The notes under the pieces are model-generated. The model searched no databases, was not told the DNA's origin, and saw only the letters and a program-made list of their open reading frames with translations. Position numbers and translations under genes: made by a program. Positions 51,013 through 58,356 of a DNA stretch of 64,000 nucleotides are shown here, piece by piece. The stretch spans positions 4,030,001 through 4,094,000 of the forward strand of contig NZ_CP173170.1 of the NCBI RefSeq assembly GCF_044788715.1, in the 5' to 3' direction. The DNA is from Methylotuvimicrobium sp018830325. Its GTDB lineage: Bacteria > Pseudomonadota > Gammaproteobacteria > Methylococcales > Methylomonadaceae. How positions within the stretch are numbered: the stretch's first letter is position 1; every line of letters starts with the position of its first letter.

Positions 51013-51087
51013 GTGTTTCTCCTGATTGATTAATGAATAAAAAACCGGAGAAACACGCCCCATCAGGGAAATATTTCCCCGGTTGGG
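51013..51087 (-). promoter_or_regulatory. Shared leader L7 (DUF6094 gene)
   Basis: The first stem is CCCAACCGGGGAAA/TTTCCCTGATGGG. The second is a perfect 10-bp stem GTGTTTCTCC/GGAGAAACAC over the Shine-Dalgarno. No PK element upstream; the preceding gene ends about 20 bp away. Confidence 0.78.
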
Positions 51088-51106
51088 TTGATAAAAACGC
51101 TGACGA

Positions 51107-51721
51107 TTAAAAATCGGGATGGCGATACGCTTGAGCCATCGTCCAATTGTCATTGCTATCCAGTTCCAACAATCCTTGTCGGATCAACTCGCCGAGTTGT
51201 GCTCCGAATTCCTCATCGGGTAGATCAATGCTAACCGCATTGATCCGATAGCCTTTGATTCCCTTTAACCATCCGTTTCGGCGGCAGACATTGACGACAG
51301 CGTCCTGCCAATAATCCAGCAACGGCAGTGGGCAAACCGATTTAATCAAGGCCCAGGTTGCCGCGTAGTCATCCTGGTCCGGCAACAACAGCAAATAAGC
51401 CCGCCGATTGACGAAATCGGGCGTTACCGCCTTCTTGTCGAACAACCACAAATGGACGATATCGCCGAACAAATTCACTTTCGGCATTCTGCCGGTCATC
51501 TTGTCCAGCCGGTCCGGATTGCCGATCCCTACCGTACGATTCATCGCATCGTCCAGAAAGGTCAGTTTGCTTAACCCGCCTTCGCTGTCCGGCAAGGTCA
51601 GCCGAGCCAATAACTCCTGGATGGCGGTATCGCGCCCCCAACAGGACGCGAACACCAACCATCCATCATCATCGACCAGGGCGTCGCAGAACACATCGTG
51701 TAGTTCATCTATGACTAACAT
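51107..51721 (-). CDS. Hypothetical island protein, 204 aa
   Basis: I do not recognise a family. The protein is mixed alpha/beta with a conserved-looking start VIDELHDVFCDALVDDDGWLVFASCWG and a hydrophobic ADFVNRR-like middle (VTPDFVNRRAYLLLLPD). There is no signal peptide. Two ATGs six bases apart are possible; GAGGAG is better spaced from the second (51719-51721), used here. It lies between the DUF6094 and DUF3275 genes in the same orientation. Confidence 0.6.
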   Translation of the reverse strand: MLVIDELHDVFCDALVDDDGWLVFASCWGRDTAIQELLARLTLPDSEGGLSKLTFLDDAMNRTVGIGNPDRLDKMTGRMPKVNLFGDIVHLWLFDKKAVTPDFVNRRAYLLLLPDQDDYAATWALIKSVCPLPLLDYWQDAVVNVCRRNGWLKGIKGYRINAVSIDLPDEEFGAQLGELIRQGLLELDSNDNWTMAQAYRHPDF

Positions 51722-51727
51722 AAACAT

Positions 51728-51780
51728 TCTCCTCGACCCGCAGGACGCGTCCCCGAACGGGAGAGCGCTCCCTGTTCGGG
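51728..51780 (-). promoter_or_regulatory. Shared leader L8, divergent copy (204-aa gene)
   Basis: CCCGAACAGGGAG and CTCCCGTTCGGG (51752-51780) form the first stem with a sequence different from all other copies but the same shape. The Shine-Dalgarno stem is weak (TCCT with AGGA). Confidence 0.55.
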
Positions 51781-51816
51781 TCTGTAGTAGATTAAAATAC
51801 CCTCCAGTAACGGCAA

Positions 51817-52386
51817 CTATCCTTTCAGCCAAACCTGGCCGACCGGTTTGAACTGATAACCCAGTTCTTTCAGCCGGTCGCGTTGACGCCGAAACTGGCC
51901 GCGATCTACGGTCGGATCGAGTTTAACCGAATCCTGAAGCGGCCAGAGCAAACCGAACAACTGGACGTCCGGATCGGTATTCGCCTCGTCGCCTGGCCCT
52001 GCCTCGGCTTCCTGGCCTTCCGGCAAGGACGACTCGGTAGTCGGAGCCGGTTCTGCCGGATGGGTCTCTTTCCGTGCTGTATCCTCATCGATCGGGTCTT
52101 GCTCGATCGGTTCGGATTCCTCCGCTGACAATTGATTGACGTTGGCCAGCGCGATGCTTTCCAGCACCGCTCGGGTTTCGATCACGATTCGGCTGGTGGC
52201 GGTATAGGAGGATGAAAATACCCGGCTGATGCCGAACACCCCCTCATAACAGCCTTCATCGTATTGATCCAATACCAGATCTTTGACCGCGAAGTCGCCG
52301 ATCTCGGTATGCAGCGACCCGACACGGAATTCGCCGTTGCGGCCGTTGATGATCCGGACGGTCAGAGTGCCTGATAAACTGATCAT
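51817..52386 (-). CDS. DUF3275 family protein
   Basis: The 189-aa island protein begins with ISLSGTLTVRIINGRNGEFRVG and HTEIGDFAVKD, the DUF3275 signature. A Pro/Glu-rich linker (about residues 90-145) leads to a C-terminal LFGLLWPLQDSVKLDPTVDRGQFR segment. The function is unknown; it is a standard member of SPI-7/PFGI-1-type island backbones. The ATG at 52384-52386 follows GAGGTG and overlaps the stop of a 27-codon upstream frame. Confidence 0.8.
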   Translation of the reverse strand: MISLSGTLTVRIINGRNGEFRVGSLHTEIGDFAVKDLVLDQYDEGCYEGVFGISRVFSSSYTATSRIVIETRAVLESIALANVNQLSAEESEPIEQDPIDEDTARKETHPAEPAPTTESSLPEGQEAEAGPGDEANTDPDVQLFGLLWPLQDSVKLDPTVDRGQFRRQRDRLKELGYQFKPVGQVWLKG

Positions 52387-52466
52387 GACGCCACCTCTAC
52401 TTCGGTCAATGACGCTTGTGGATCGGCAGTCGGCGCCATGCGAACTGCGAGTGTTGAATGTTTCAT
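52383..52466 (-). CDS. 27-codon leader ORF translationally coupled to the DUF3275 gene
   Basis: An ATG at 52464-52466 after CGGAGAAACCGCA opens a 27-aa frame (KHSTLAVRMAPTADPQASL...) whose TGA overlaps the DUF3275 start (ATGA). The shared leader with its Shine-Dalgarno hairpin precedes this small frame rather than DUF3275 itself. That argues that the frame is translated and passes control to DUF3275. No function is assigned to the peptide. Confidence 0.5.
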   Translation of the reverse strand: MKHSTLAVRMAPTADPQASLTEVEVAS

Positions 52467-52539
52467 TGCGGTTTCTCCGATTGATGTTAAAAAAACCGGA
52501 TAAACCAAGTCCCAACCGGGAGATCGTTTCCCGGTTGGG
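52467..52539 (-). promoter_or_regulatory. Shared leader L9 (27-codon ORF / DUF3275)
   Basis: The first stem is CCCAACCGGGA/TCCCGGTTGGG (52511-52539), perfect. The second is GGTTTATCCG/CGGAGAAACC over the Shine-Dalgarno. It differs from the common GTGTTTCTCC/GGAGAAACAC on both sides and still pairs with one mismatch. Confidence 0.75.
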
Positions 52540-52550
52540 TTTAAAAAAAT

Positions 52551-52635
52551 GTCTGCGCGGCTCCCACGGGAACCGGTCGCCGGTTGGGCAGACTCGCGGC
52601 GGCTAAAGGATGCCACTGAAACGCAGTGACCACGG
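52551..52635 (-). ncRNA. Structured repeat element PK-G upstream of leader L9
   Basis: Minus strand: GTCACTG/CAGTGGC hairpin, GCCGCC with GGCGAC (one mismatch), GTCTGC/GCAGAC, hairpin GGTTCC-CGTG-GGAGCC. The last stem changes GGAATC to GGAGCC with pairing preserved. Confidence 0.75.
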
Positions 52636-52684
52636 TAAACTGATTTTTTTCCAATGCCTCTCGGTCTCGATAACAAGACGTTCG

Positions 52685-52723
52685 AAAAAAATCAGGTGCG
52701 CAAAGATGACTCTCTCTGCGCAC
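52685..52723 (-). terminator. Rho-independent terminator upstream of PK-G
   Basis: On the minus strand GTGCGCA and TGCGCAC (52696-52723) form a stem followed by CTGATTTTTTT. It would end leftward transcripts coming from the 53-55 kb side before element PK-G. Confidence 0.65.
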
Positions 52724-53114
52724 GCTATTTGTGTAATCTAAAGCCCATCATGAGATTCCAAGACAGGCCACTGTCAAAACGCGTTAATGACGACCGCCCA
52801 TCCGATCAATGTTCGATCGAGATTATTCAGCACACTCGTTACAAAACTAAAGCCTGTTTCCCCATTAAAAAACCGACTATTAGGCTTGCCTGACTCGCCT
52901 TCGAGTGTTCAAAGCCATACGATTGCGCACGGTCTACCGCACAAAGGGTTCCATCATTTCCCGACGATGGCGGCCGGTGTCGTCACGCAAAAACGCCTAT
53001 CGCGTTTTCGCAGAATGCCCTATTTTCAAGACATTCTGCGAAAACCAAACCATGAGAGCAGAAAAAAATTAGCCTATAAAGGAGCGAAGATCCTCCTTGA
53101 TCCTCAGCAGGTTA
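52724..53114. other. Gene-free stretch with one strong inverted repeat
   Basis: I see no supported gene. GTTTTCGCAGAATG and CATTCTGCGAAAAC (53004-53046) form a perfect 14-bp stem with a 14-base loop, which could be a terminator or part of a small RNA. Confidence 0.4.
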
Positions 53115-53475
53115 CCTGATTAGCAAGTTTCTTCAGCTAAAGCCCAAAGATCAGCATATCCTTAGCAGGACGGGGTTCGCAAGCCATGCGCGTCAAGCTA
53201 AAAACGGCCAACCCACATCACGCTCTTTCCCAATACCCAGCTTGGGAAAGACACCCCGGAAGTTCCAGCTTTCTGTGACCGATACAACCTCCGCACACTC
53301 TCAGTCAACCCCAACTTGCTCGTTCAATCTTTCTTGATTGTCGGGAAGCTAGAGCTTCCTGAACAGGTTACCCAAGCTGGAGCTTGGGTAACAGCATATT
53401 TTAGTTTTTGCGACTACGACTGGCCCCTGCTCGGACACTTGGCTTCGGCAAGCTGAAGCATCTTGCTAATCAGGA
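53115..53475. mobile_element. ~360-bp MITE-like element with 24-bp inverted repeats
   Basis: The ends begin CCTGATTAGCAAG (53115) and, inverted, at 53451-53474, identical at 21 of 24 positions. CAGGTTA is repeated at 53108-53114 and 53476-53482, a 7-bp target duplication. The interior contains three palindromes of the type CCCAAGCTGGAGCTTGGG and no gene. Confidence 0.75.
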
Positions 53476-53807
53476 CAGGTTAATCACCGACCGATAGCTT
53501 CGATCGAGGGTAGATGAGCAACGCCCATTCACAGTTGGCGTTTGATCGGACAACAGCCGGAATTCGGGGTAAAACAACCACCGCCCCAGTGTCTGGTTCC
53601 GTCGTCCGTGTTAAGGACGGCCGTTGTTTTAATCCCGACTGTTTCCGTGAAACCTGCTACAGCCTGACGAATCAGACTATCGACCGGGAATCGCAGGCAC
53701 ACCGGTCAAAGAGCGCGAACCGCAGTCCGCTAAGGGCGCGGCTTTACCGAAGCCGCCACGGGTGAAAAAAGTCTTCGATCCATTATCCTAAAAATAGAGC
53801 TGAGAGT

Positions 53808-53956
53808 CTCAAACTACCGTTCGCCCTGAGCCCTTCGGCTGCGCTCAGGAGAGCCCTGTCGAAGGGTGAACGGTAGTTTGAGGCTTCACCAAGCCGGTGA
53901 AAGTGTAGTAGACCCTTCATGCTTCGACTTGGCTCAGCACGAACGGTCTACTACAC
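53808..53956. repeat. Pair of long inverted repeats (REP-like hairpins)
   Basis: CTCAAACTACCGTTC and GAACGGTAGTTTGAG (53808-53882) enclose CCTGAGC/GCTCAGG stems. GTGTAGTAGAC and GTCTACTACAC (53903-53956) form a second hairpin. The cores (TTCG...CTGAGC type) resemble widespread bacterial extragenic palindromes. The stretch 53483-53996 has no gene I can support. Confidence 0.65.
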
Positions 53957-53996
53957 ATGTCAACTGCTCTTTTTAGGATTAGTAAGTCGCACGATT

Positions 53997-54194
53997 TCAG
54001 AATGGTAGCTCCAGCTCCCAAGGGACATAACAAAAAGGCCCTAGAAAAATATCGTCTTTTTTTGTTGTCCGGGCTATCCAATCGGGATCGCTTTTCGTCA
54101 GCGACACAATATCATCCTGGAAGTATCGATCGGAATCTGCGATATCCCGCCCCCACATTCTTATCACCACTTCGGCTTTCTGCGTCACACACAT
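53997..54194 (-). CDS. Hypothetical small island protein, 65 aa
   Basis: The ATG at 54192-54194 follows AGAGGACTTAACG, a strong ribosome site. The frame (VVIRMWGRDIADSDRYF, then DDIFLGPFCYVPWELELPF) has normal amino-acid composition and plausible aromatic content. I do not recognise a family. It lies downstream of the DUF3577 gene beyond a terminator and has no shared leader. Confidence 0.5.
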   Translation of the reverse strand: MCVTQKAEVVIRMWGRDIADSDRYFQDDIVSLTKSDPDWIARTTKKDDIFLGPFCYVPWELELPF

Positions 54195-54218
54195 CGTTAA
54201 GTCCTCTTTTTTCACGAT

Positions 54219-54256
54219 CAAAAAATGAACCACAGGCCAAAGTAGGTCTGTGGTTC
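54219..54256 (-). terminator. Rho-independent terminator after the DUF3577 gene
   Basis: GAACCACAG and CTGTGGTTC (54227-54256) form a nine-bp stem followed on the minus strand by ATTTTTTGATC, 28 bp after the stop codon. Confidence 0.85.
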
Positions 54257-54284
54257 GTGTGAAAGATGAGTTAATGATGCGAGA

Positions 54285-54776
54285 TTAGGCGCTTGTAGAA
54301 GCTTCCGTTTCTATGGAATCTTCATGGATATCGGCTTGACAATCTTCGCGGGTATCCTCTTGGGAACCGTCTTGTTTCGGCGGAGCGGTATAGACGCTCT
54401 CGCCATCCACTTTGATCCAAGAGATGTACAGCAACCGGGCTTTCAGGCTGACGCCGGTCTGTCCGGCTTTATCGCCTTTCTCGTAGACGAAAGTCTCGGC
54501 GTAAAGATCGCCCAGTTTGAATCCGATCAGGATTTTTTTCTTATCTCGGCACGCTTTGTCGAGGCGTTTGATCAATTTGGCCGCTTCCGAACCGCTCACG
54601 CGGCAATCGAAACGGGTGTATTCGATCGCGTCCTCGGCACCGTGAAGTGCCGCGATATCGCAGGCCCAAAAATATTCACCCCGTTTCACAGGCACTTCGC
54701 GGATACGATTGACGTAGCCGACGCCTTGGACATGAAGATCGAAGTAGTTGGTTTGGTTTTGAGTTGATTCAGACAT
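54285..54776 (-). CDS. STY4534-family ICE replication-associated protein (DUF3577)
   Basis: The 163-aa protein shows NYFDLHVQGVGYVNRIREVPVK and YFWACDIAALHG, YTRFDCRVSG and LIGFKLGDLYAETF, the DUF3577 pattern of SPI-7/PFGI-1-type islands. An OB-like fold and single-strand DNA binding have been suggested by family context, not proven. The ATG at 54774-54776 follows CGGAGAAACATC in the shared leader. The C-terminus is acidic. Confidence 0.82.
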   Translation of the reverse strand: MSESTQNQTNYFDLHVQGVGYVNRIREVPVKRGEYFWACDIAALHGAEDAIEYTRFDCRVSGSEAAKLIKRLDKACRDKKKILIGFKLGDLYAETFVYEKGDKAGQTGVSLKARLLYISWIKVDGESVYTAPPKQDGSQEDTREDCQADIHEDSIETEASTSA

Positions 54777-54852
54777 GATGTTTCTCCGATTAAAGGATAA
54801 AAAAAACCGGAAATCACAGTTCGACCCCACGGGGAACTGGTTCCCCGGCGGG
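54777..54852 (-). promoter_or_regulatory. Shared leader L10 (DUF3577 gene)
   Basis: The first stem is CCCGCCGGGGAA/TTCCCCGTGGGG (about 54824-54852). The second stem is TGATTTCCG with CGGAGAAACATCA, interrupted but with new outer pairs TGAT/ATCA that differ from other copies. Confidence 0.65.
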
Positions 54853-54909
54853 TAAAAATTGAAAGGTCCGGACTGGTTAAAGCACCTCTGTCCGGATAGT
54901 ATCTTGATA

Positions 54910-54992
54910 GTCTGCACGATCCCCGCAGGAACCGGCCGCCGGATACGCAGACTCGCGGCGGCAAAAGGACTCACCGACAGGCGGTGAGGTCG
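54910..54992 (-). ncRNA. Structured repeat element PK-H upstream of leader L10
   Basis: Minus strand: CTCACCG/CGGTGAG hairpin (both arms changed relative to ATCACTG/CAGTGAT), GCCGCC/GGCGGC, GTCTGC/GCAGAC, hairpin GGTTCC-TGCG-GGGATC. It gives the strongest covariation of the set. Confidence 0.78.
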
Positions 54993-55062
54993 AGAAAGAC
55001 TTTCAGGTAGAAATCAATCTTAGGTTTTGATCCTAGTGAAAAGTTCGCTTACCGTCAACACA

Positions 55063-55245
55063 CTAATTTTGCGTATTACCATCACCTGAAATCTTTTGAT
55101 AGAGATCCTCCGGATCAACTTCGTATTGTTTCGCGTAATCCGAAAAATCCGCCCAATTCGCCGCGATATAATCGCTCACAATACTCAAGCAAAAGCGATC
55201 CGGCGAGCTATTCGGGCGACCCTTATTCGTTTCGATAGATGACAT
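55063..55245 (-). CDS. Hypothetical small protein, 60 aa
   Basis: The ATG at 55243-55245 follows AGGAGTGAATGAT. The frame (DRFCLSIVSDYIAANWADFSDYAKQYEVDPEDLYQKI) looks like a helical protein. I do not recognise a family. It lies between topB and DUF3577 and is probably part of the topB transcript. Confidence 0.5.
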   Translation of the reverse strand: MSSIETNKGRPNSSPDRFCLSIVSDYIAANWADFSDYAKQYEVDPEDLYQKISGDGNTQN

Positions 55246-55326
55246 ATCATTCACTCCTGTTCTTGCATTGCAAAAAAATGGCCGCTGATCGTTAGCGCAA
55301 CGGTCGCGTGAACGAGGCCGCACCCG

Positions 55327-57453
55327 CTAACCTTCGGTATAACTGCATTCAGGATACCGGCTACAGCCTATAAAACTTTTCCCTTTCGCTTTCCCGTTAC
55401 GAACGGTTCGCTGCACCAATTCCCCTTGCCCGCATTCAGGACAGTTCTGCCCGGTCGGCTTTGCCTTTTCCTTGGGTTTGCCCGGTTTGCCGTTGTCGTC
55501 CGGTAGTACCACCTGACATTCCGGATACTGGCGACAGCCCCAAAAGAATCCTTTTTTCCCGTTCCGCTTGACCAAGGGATGACCGCACTCCGGACATTGA
55601 TAACTATGCGTGTTCGCACCTAACGCTTTCAACTCCGCCGGCACGCCTTGTCTCACCTGCTCGACCAACCGGGTCACCATCCTGGCCTGGTCGTCGACAA
55701 AACGCTCGGGATTCCCGTTTCCTTGGGCTATATCTTCTAACGCCTGTTCCCACACCGCCGTCGTCGCCGGATCTTTCACCGGTTCCGGCAAGGCGTCGAT
55801 CAGGCTGCGGGCTTTGGCCGCGCTAATCAGATAGTTCTTTTTTTGCTTGTCGATGAATCCGCGTTTTAATAGCAGCTCGATGATCGACGCGCGGGTGGCC
55901 TCGGTGCCGATGCCGGAGGTTTCTTTCAAGCGTTTTTTCAGGGCCGGATTATCGACGAACTTGCCGACATTCTTCATCGCTTGGATCAAGGTGCCTTCGG
56001 TATACCGCGCCGGCGGCTTGGTTTGTTTATCGTCAACCCGACAATCGACAACACTCACCCTGTCATCCTTGCTCAGTTTCGGCAGAACCGTTTCTTGGTC
56101 ATTCGTGTCTTGTTGACCGTTCTTTTGCAGCGCGAGTTTCCAGCCGGTTTCAATGACCCGTTTGCCGGTCGACTTGAATCGATCATCACCCACGGCGAGC
56201 TCGATCGTAGTCTGATCATATTCATGATCGGGATAAAATTGGGCCAGATAACGCCGGACTATCAAACCATACAGCCGGCTTTCGTTCGCATCGAGCGCCC
56301 TGTTGCGTTTCACGCCGGTCGGTATGATCGCGTGGTGCGCGGTAATCTTGTTATCGTTCCATGCTTTCGAACGAATCGAGGAGTCGGCGCATTCCGCGAT
56401 CGTCCGAAATTCGTCGTCGTCTTTCAATACCTTGATAAGGTCCGCCGCCGACTCGTATTGCGCTTGCGGCAGATAATCGCAGTCCGTCCGTGGATAGGTC
56501 GTCAGTTTATGGGTTTCGTACAATGCCTGAGCGGTATCGAGCACTTGCTGAGCGCCCATGCCCAATCGGTGAGAAGCCTCTTGCTGCAAGGCCGACAGCG
56601 AATACGGCAAAGGCGCGGACTCTTTCACCCGCTTTGTGACTATGTGGCTTATCACTGCCATCTTACCCCGGCACCGATCTGCCACAGCTTGGGCCGCCGC
56701 ACGCTTGAGACAGCGGCCCTCGTCGCCCAGGTCATCGGGAACTTGCCAATGACCGGTAAAACTGTTCCGGTCACGGGTTTGAAACGTCGCCATCACGCCG
56801 TAATACGGTAACGGCTTGAAGCTTTCGATCGCGCGATCGCGATCCACCACCAGTTTCAAGGTCGGCGTCTGCACCCGGCCGACCGACATCACGCCGCCGT
56901 CGTATCCGGATTGCCGGGCCGATAGCGTATAGAGCCGGGACAACGACATGCCCACCAGCCAATCGGCCTTGGAACGCGACACCGCCGCCGCGTACAGGGC
57001 GGCCGTTCGTTCACCGGGAAGCCGATTGGCCAAGGCCTTCCGTATGCTTTGATCGTCCAGAGCGGACAGCCACAAGCGCGAGATCGGACCTTTCCACCCG
57101 CCCCTATCCATGATCTCCCGCGCGATCGATTCGCCCTCGCGGTCGGCGTCGGTCGAAATGACGATTTCATCGGCTTGCTTGAATAAGCCGACGATGATGT
57201 TGTACTGTTTTTTTGCGTCCTTGCGCACCTTCCAGACCCATTGACCGGGGATGATCGGCAGGGTCTCGAACCGCCAGGTTTTCAGTTCCGGATCGTAATC
57301 CTCGGGAGCCGCCATTTCCAACAAATGCCCGAAACACCAGGTCACGATCGTTTGCGGCCCCTCGAAATAGCCGTCCCGCCGATGGTTCGCGCCCAAGACC
57401 CGTGAGATATCCTTGGCCTGACTGGGTTTTTCGCAGAGATACAAGGCGGTCAT
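55327..57453 (-). CDS. topB: DNA topoisomerase III (type IA), island-encoded
   Basis: The 708-aa enzyme relaxes and decatenates DNA by single-strand passage. It has an N-terminal Toprim domain (YLCEKPSQAKDISRVLG, then STDADREGESIAREI), a catalytic region with Tyr in KLTTYPRTDCDYL, and two C-terminal C4 zinc fingers (CPECGHPLVKR...CRQYPEC and CPECGQGELV...CSRYPEC). It is a standard backbone gene of SPI-7/PFGI-1-type islands (TraE/TopB-like). GGAG lies nine bases before the ATG; the shared leader hairpins are absent. Confidence 0.95.
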   Translation of the reverse strand: MTALYLCEKPSQAKDISRVLGANHRRDGYFEGPQTIVTWCFGHLLEMAAPEDYDPELKTWRFETLPIIPGQWVWKVRKDAKKQYNIIVGLFKQADEIVISTDADREGESIAREIMDRGGWKGPISRLWLSALDDQSIRKALANRLPGERTAALYAAAVSRSKADWLVGMSLSRLYTLSARQSGYDGGVMSVGRVQTPTLKLVVDRDRAIESFKPLPYYGVMATFQTRDRNSFTGHWQVPDDLGDEGRCLKRAAAQAVADRCRGKMAVISHIVTKRVKESAPLPYSLSALQQEASHRLGMGAQQVLDTAQALYETHKLTTYPRTDCDYLPQAQYESAADLIKVLKDDDEFRTIAECADSSIRSKAWNDNKITAHHAIIPTGVKRNRALDANESRLYGLIVRRYLAQFYPDHEYDQTTIELAVGDDRFKSTGKRVIETGWKLALQKNGQQDTNDQETVLPKLSKDDRVSVVDCRVDDKQTKPPARYTEGTLIQAMKNVGKFVDNPALKKRLKETSGIGTEATRASIIELLLKRGFIDKQKKNYLISAAKARSLIDALPEPVKDPATTAVWEQALEDIAQGNGNPERFVDDQARMVTRLVEQVRQGVPAELKALGANTHSYQCPECGHPLVKRNGKKGFFWGCRQYPECQVVLPDDNGKPGKPKEKAKPTGQNCPECGQGELVQRTVRNGKAKGKSFIGCSRYPECSYTEG

Positions 57454-57507
57454 CGCTTTATTTCTCCTGAGTCATCACGCTAATTGCAATCGTGTCCATA
57501 AAACTTC

Positions 57508-58227
57508 TTATGCTTTCACTTCAATCTTGTCCTCGATCGCTGCCCTGACCCGTGCAGGGTTGGCGATGCCGATAAAGCGGATATCGACATCATCGGTTCC
57601 CGAGGACGCAAATTCCAAAATGCCGGTATTCAACAAGCGGTCCAGCAATCCCTGGCGTAAACCGACCCGGCGAATTTCATGGAAACGAACGTGAGTCACG
57701 TCTCTTACCAAAATCCCTCGGCGATACGTGATTCCCCGTTCGTCGACGGTCAGGGTAGTGCCGTGGTAGGACAACAACACGCCAATCACCAGCCATGCCA
57801 GCCAAAGTAGACCGATCCAAGCGGTTGCATCGATCAACAACGACGCATCGATCCACGCAGGTAATCGCGTCACGCCCATTGCCGTCAAAACGAATACCCA
57901 CAACTGTTTCGCGAATAGATACATCGCCGTACTCGCCAAGAACCAGGGCAACGAAAAGAGATAGACGCGCAAGGCCGGATGGTAAACCGTGCTTGCTCCT
58001 AGCTTATTATCGACGTCATCCGAGGTTAATAAGGGCTGTTGAGCGTTATCCGCTCTAACCACGACATATCGAGCAACGTTGTTTTCATCTACCGTTTCAT
58101 CGACCTGATAACGGTTCCCTGTTTGAAAACGAGCCGACTCCCGGTTCAACAGATCCCGCATGAATTCAGCGGTCTCCATTCTGTCGAACGGCTTGCCGTC
58201 GAGATTGAGAATCGTCTGTCTATTCAT
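57508..58227 (-). CDS. PH-domain (bPH2) membrane protein
   Basis: The 239-aa inner-membrane protein has a soluble N-terminus (about residues 1-85), two hydrophobic segments (VYLFSLPWFLASTAMYLF and WIGLLWLAWLVIGVLLSY) and a C-terminal bacterial PH-like domain (TLTVDERGITYRRGILVRDVTHVRFHEIRRVGLRQGLLDRLL). The role is unknown. It lies between ssb and topB in the same direction, so it is probably expressed with them. Confidence 0.7.
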   Translation of the reverse strand: MNRQTILNLDGKPFDRMETAEFMRDLLNRESARFQTGNRYQVDETVDENNVARYVVVRADNAQQPLLTSDDVDNKLGASTVYHPALRVYLFSLPWFLASTAMYLFAKQLWVFVLTAMGVTRLPAWIDASLLIDATAWIGLLWLAWLVIGVLLSYHGTTLTVDERGITYRRGILVRDVTHVRFHEIRRVGLRQGLLDRLLNTGILEFASSGTDDVDIRFIGIANPARVRAAIEDKIEVKA

Positions 58228-58248
58228 GTGTTAACCTTCGACCGCCGG

Positions 58249-58356
58249 TCATACCCATTCCCAACGTCCTGTTCTCGGGTTGATACACGCTTCGCCTTTC
58301 AACAAGAGTTCTGCTTGTAAACGACTGGCGTGTTGTTGTCCGTCATGCCGCCACAC
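58249..58356 (-). CDS. Possible 35-codon ORF overlapping the 3' end of ssb
   Basis: A GTG at 58354-58356, preceded by GGTGGAGAGCG, opens a frame reading QQHASRLQAELLLKGEA and NPRTGRWEWV to a stop at 58249. The composition looks protein-like and the frame fills the gap between ssb and the PH-domain gene. There is no known family. The call is tentative because it is so short. Confidence 0.35.
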   Translation of the reverse strand: MWRHDGQQHASRLQAELLLKGEACINPRTGRWEWV

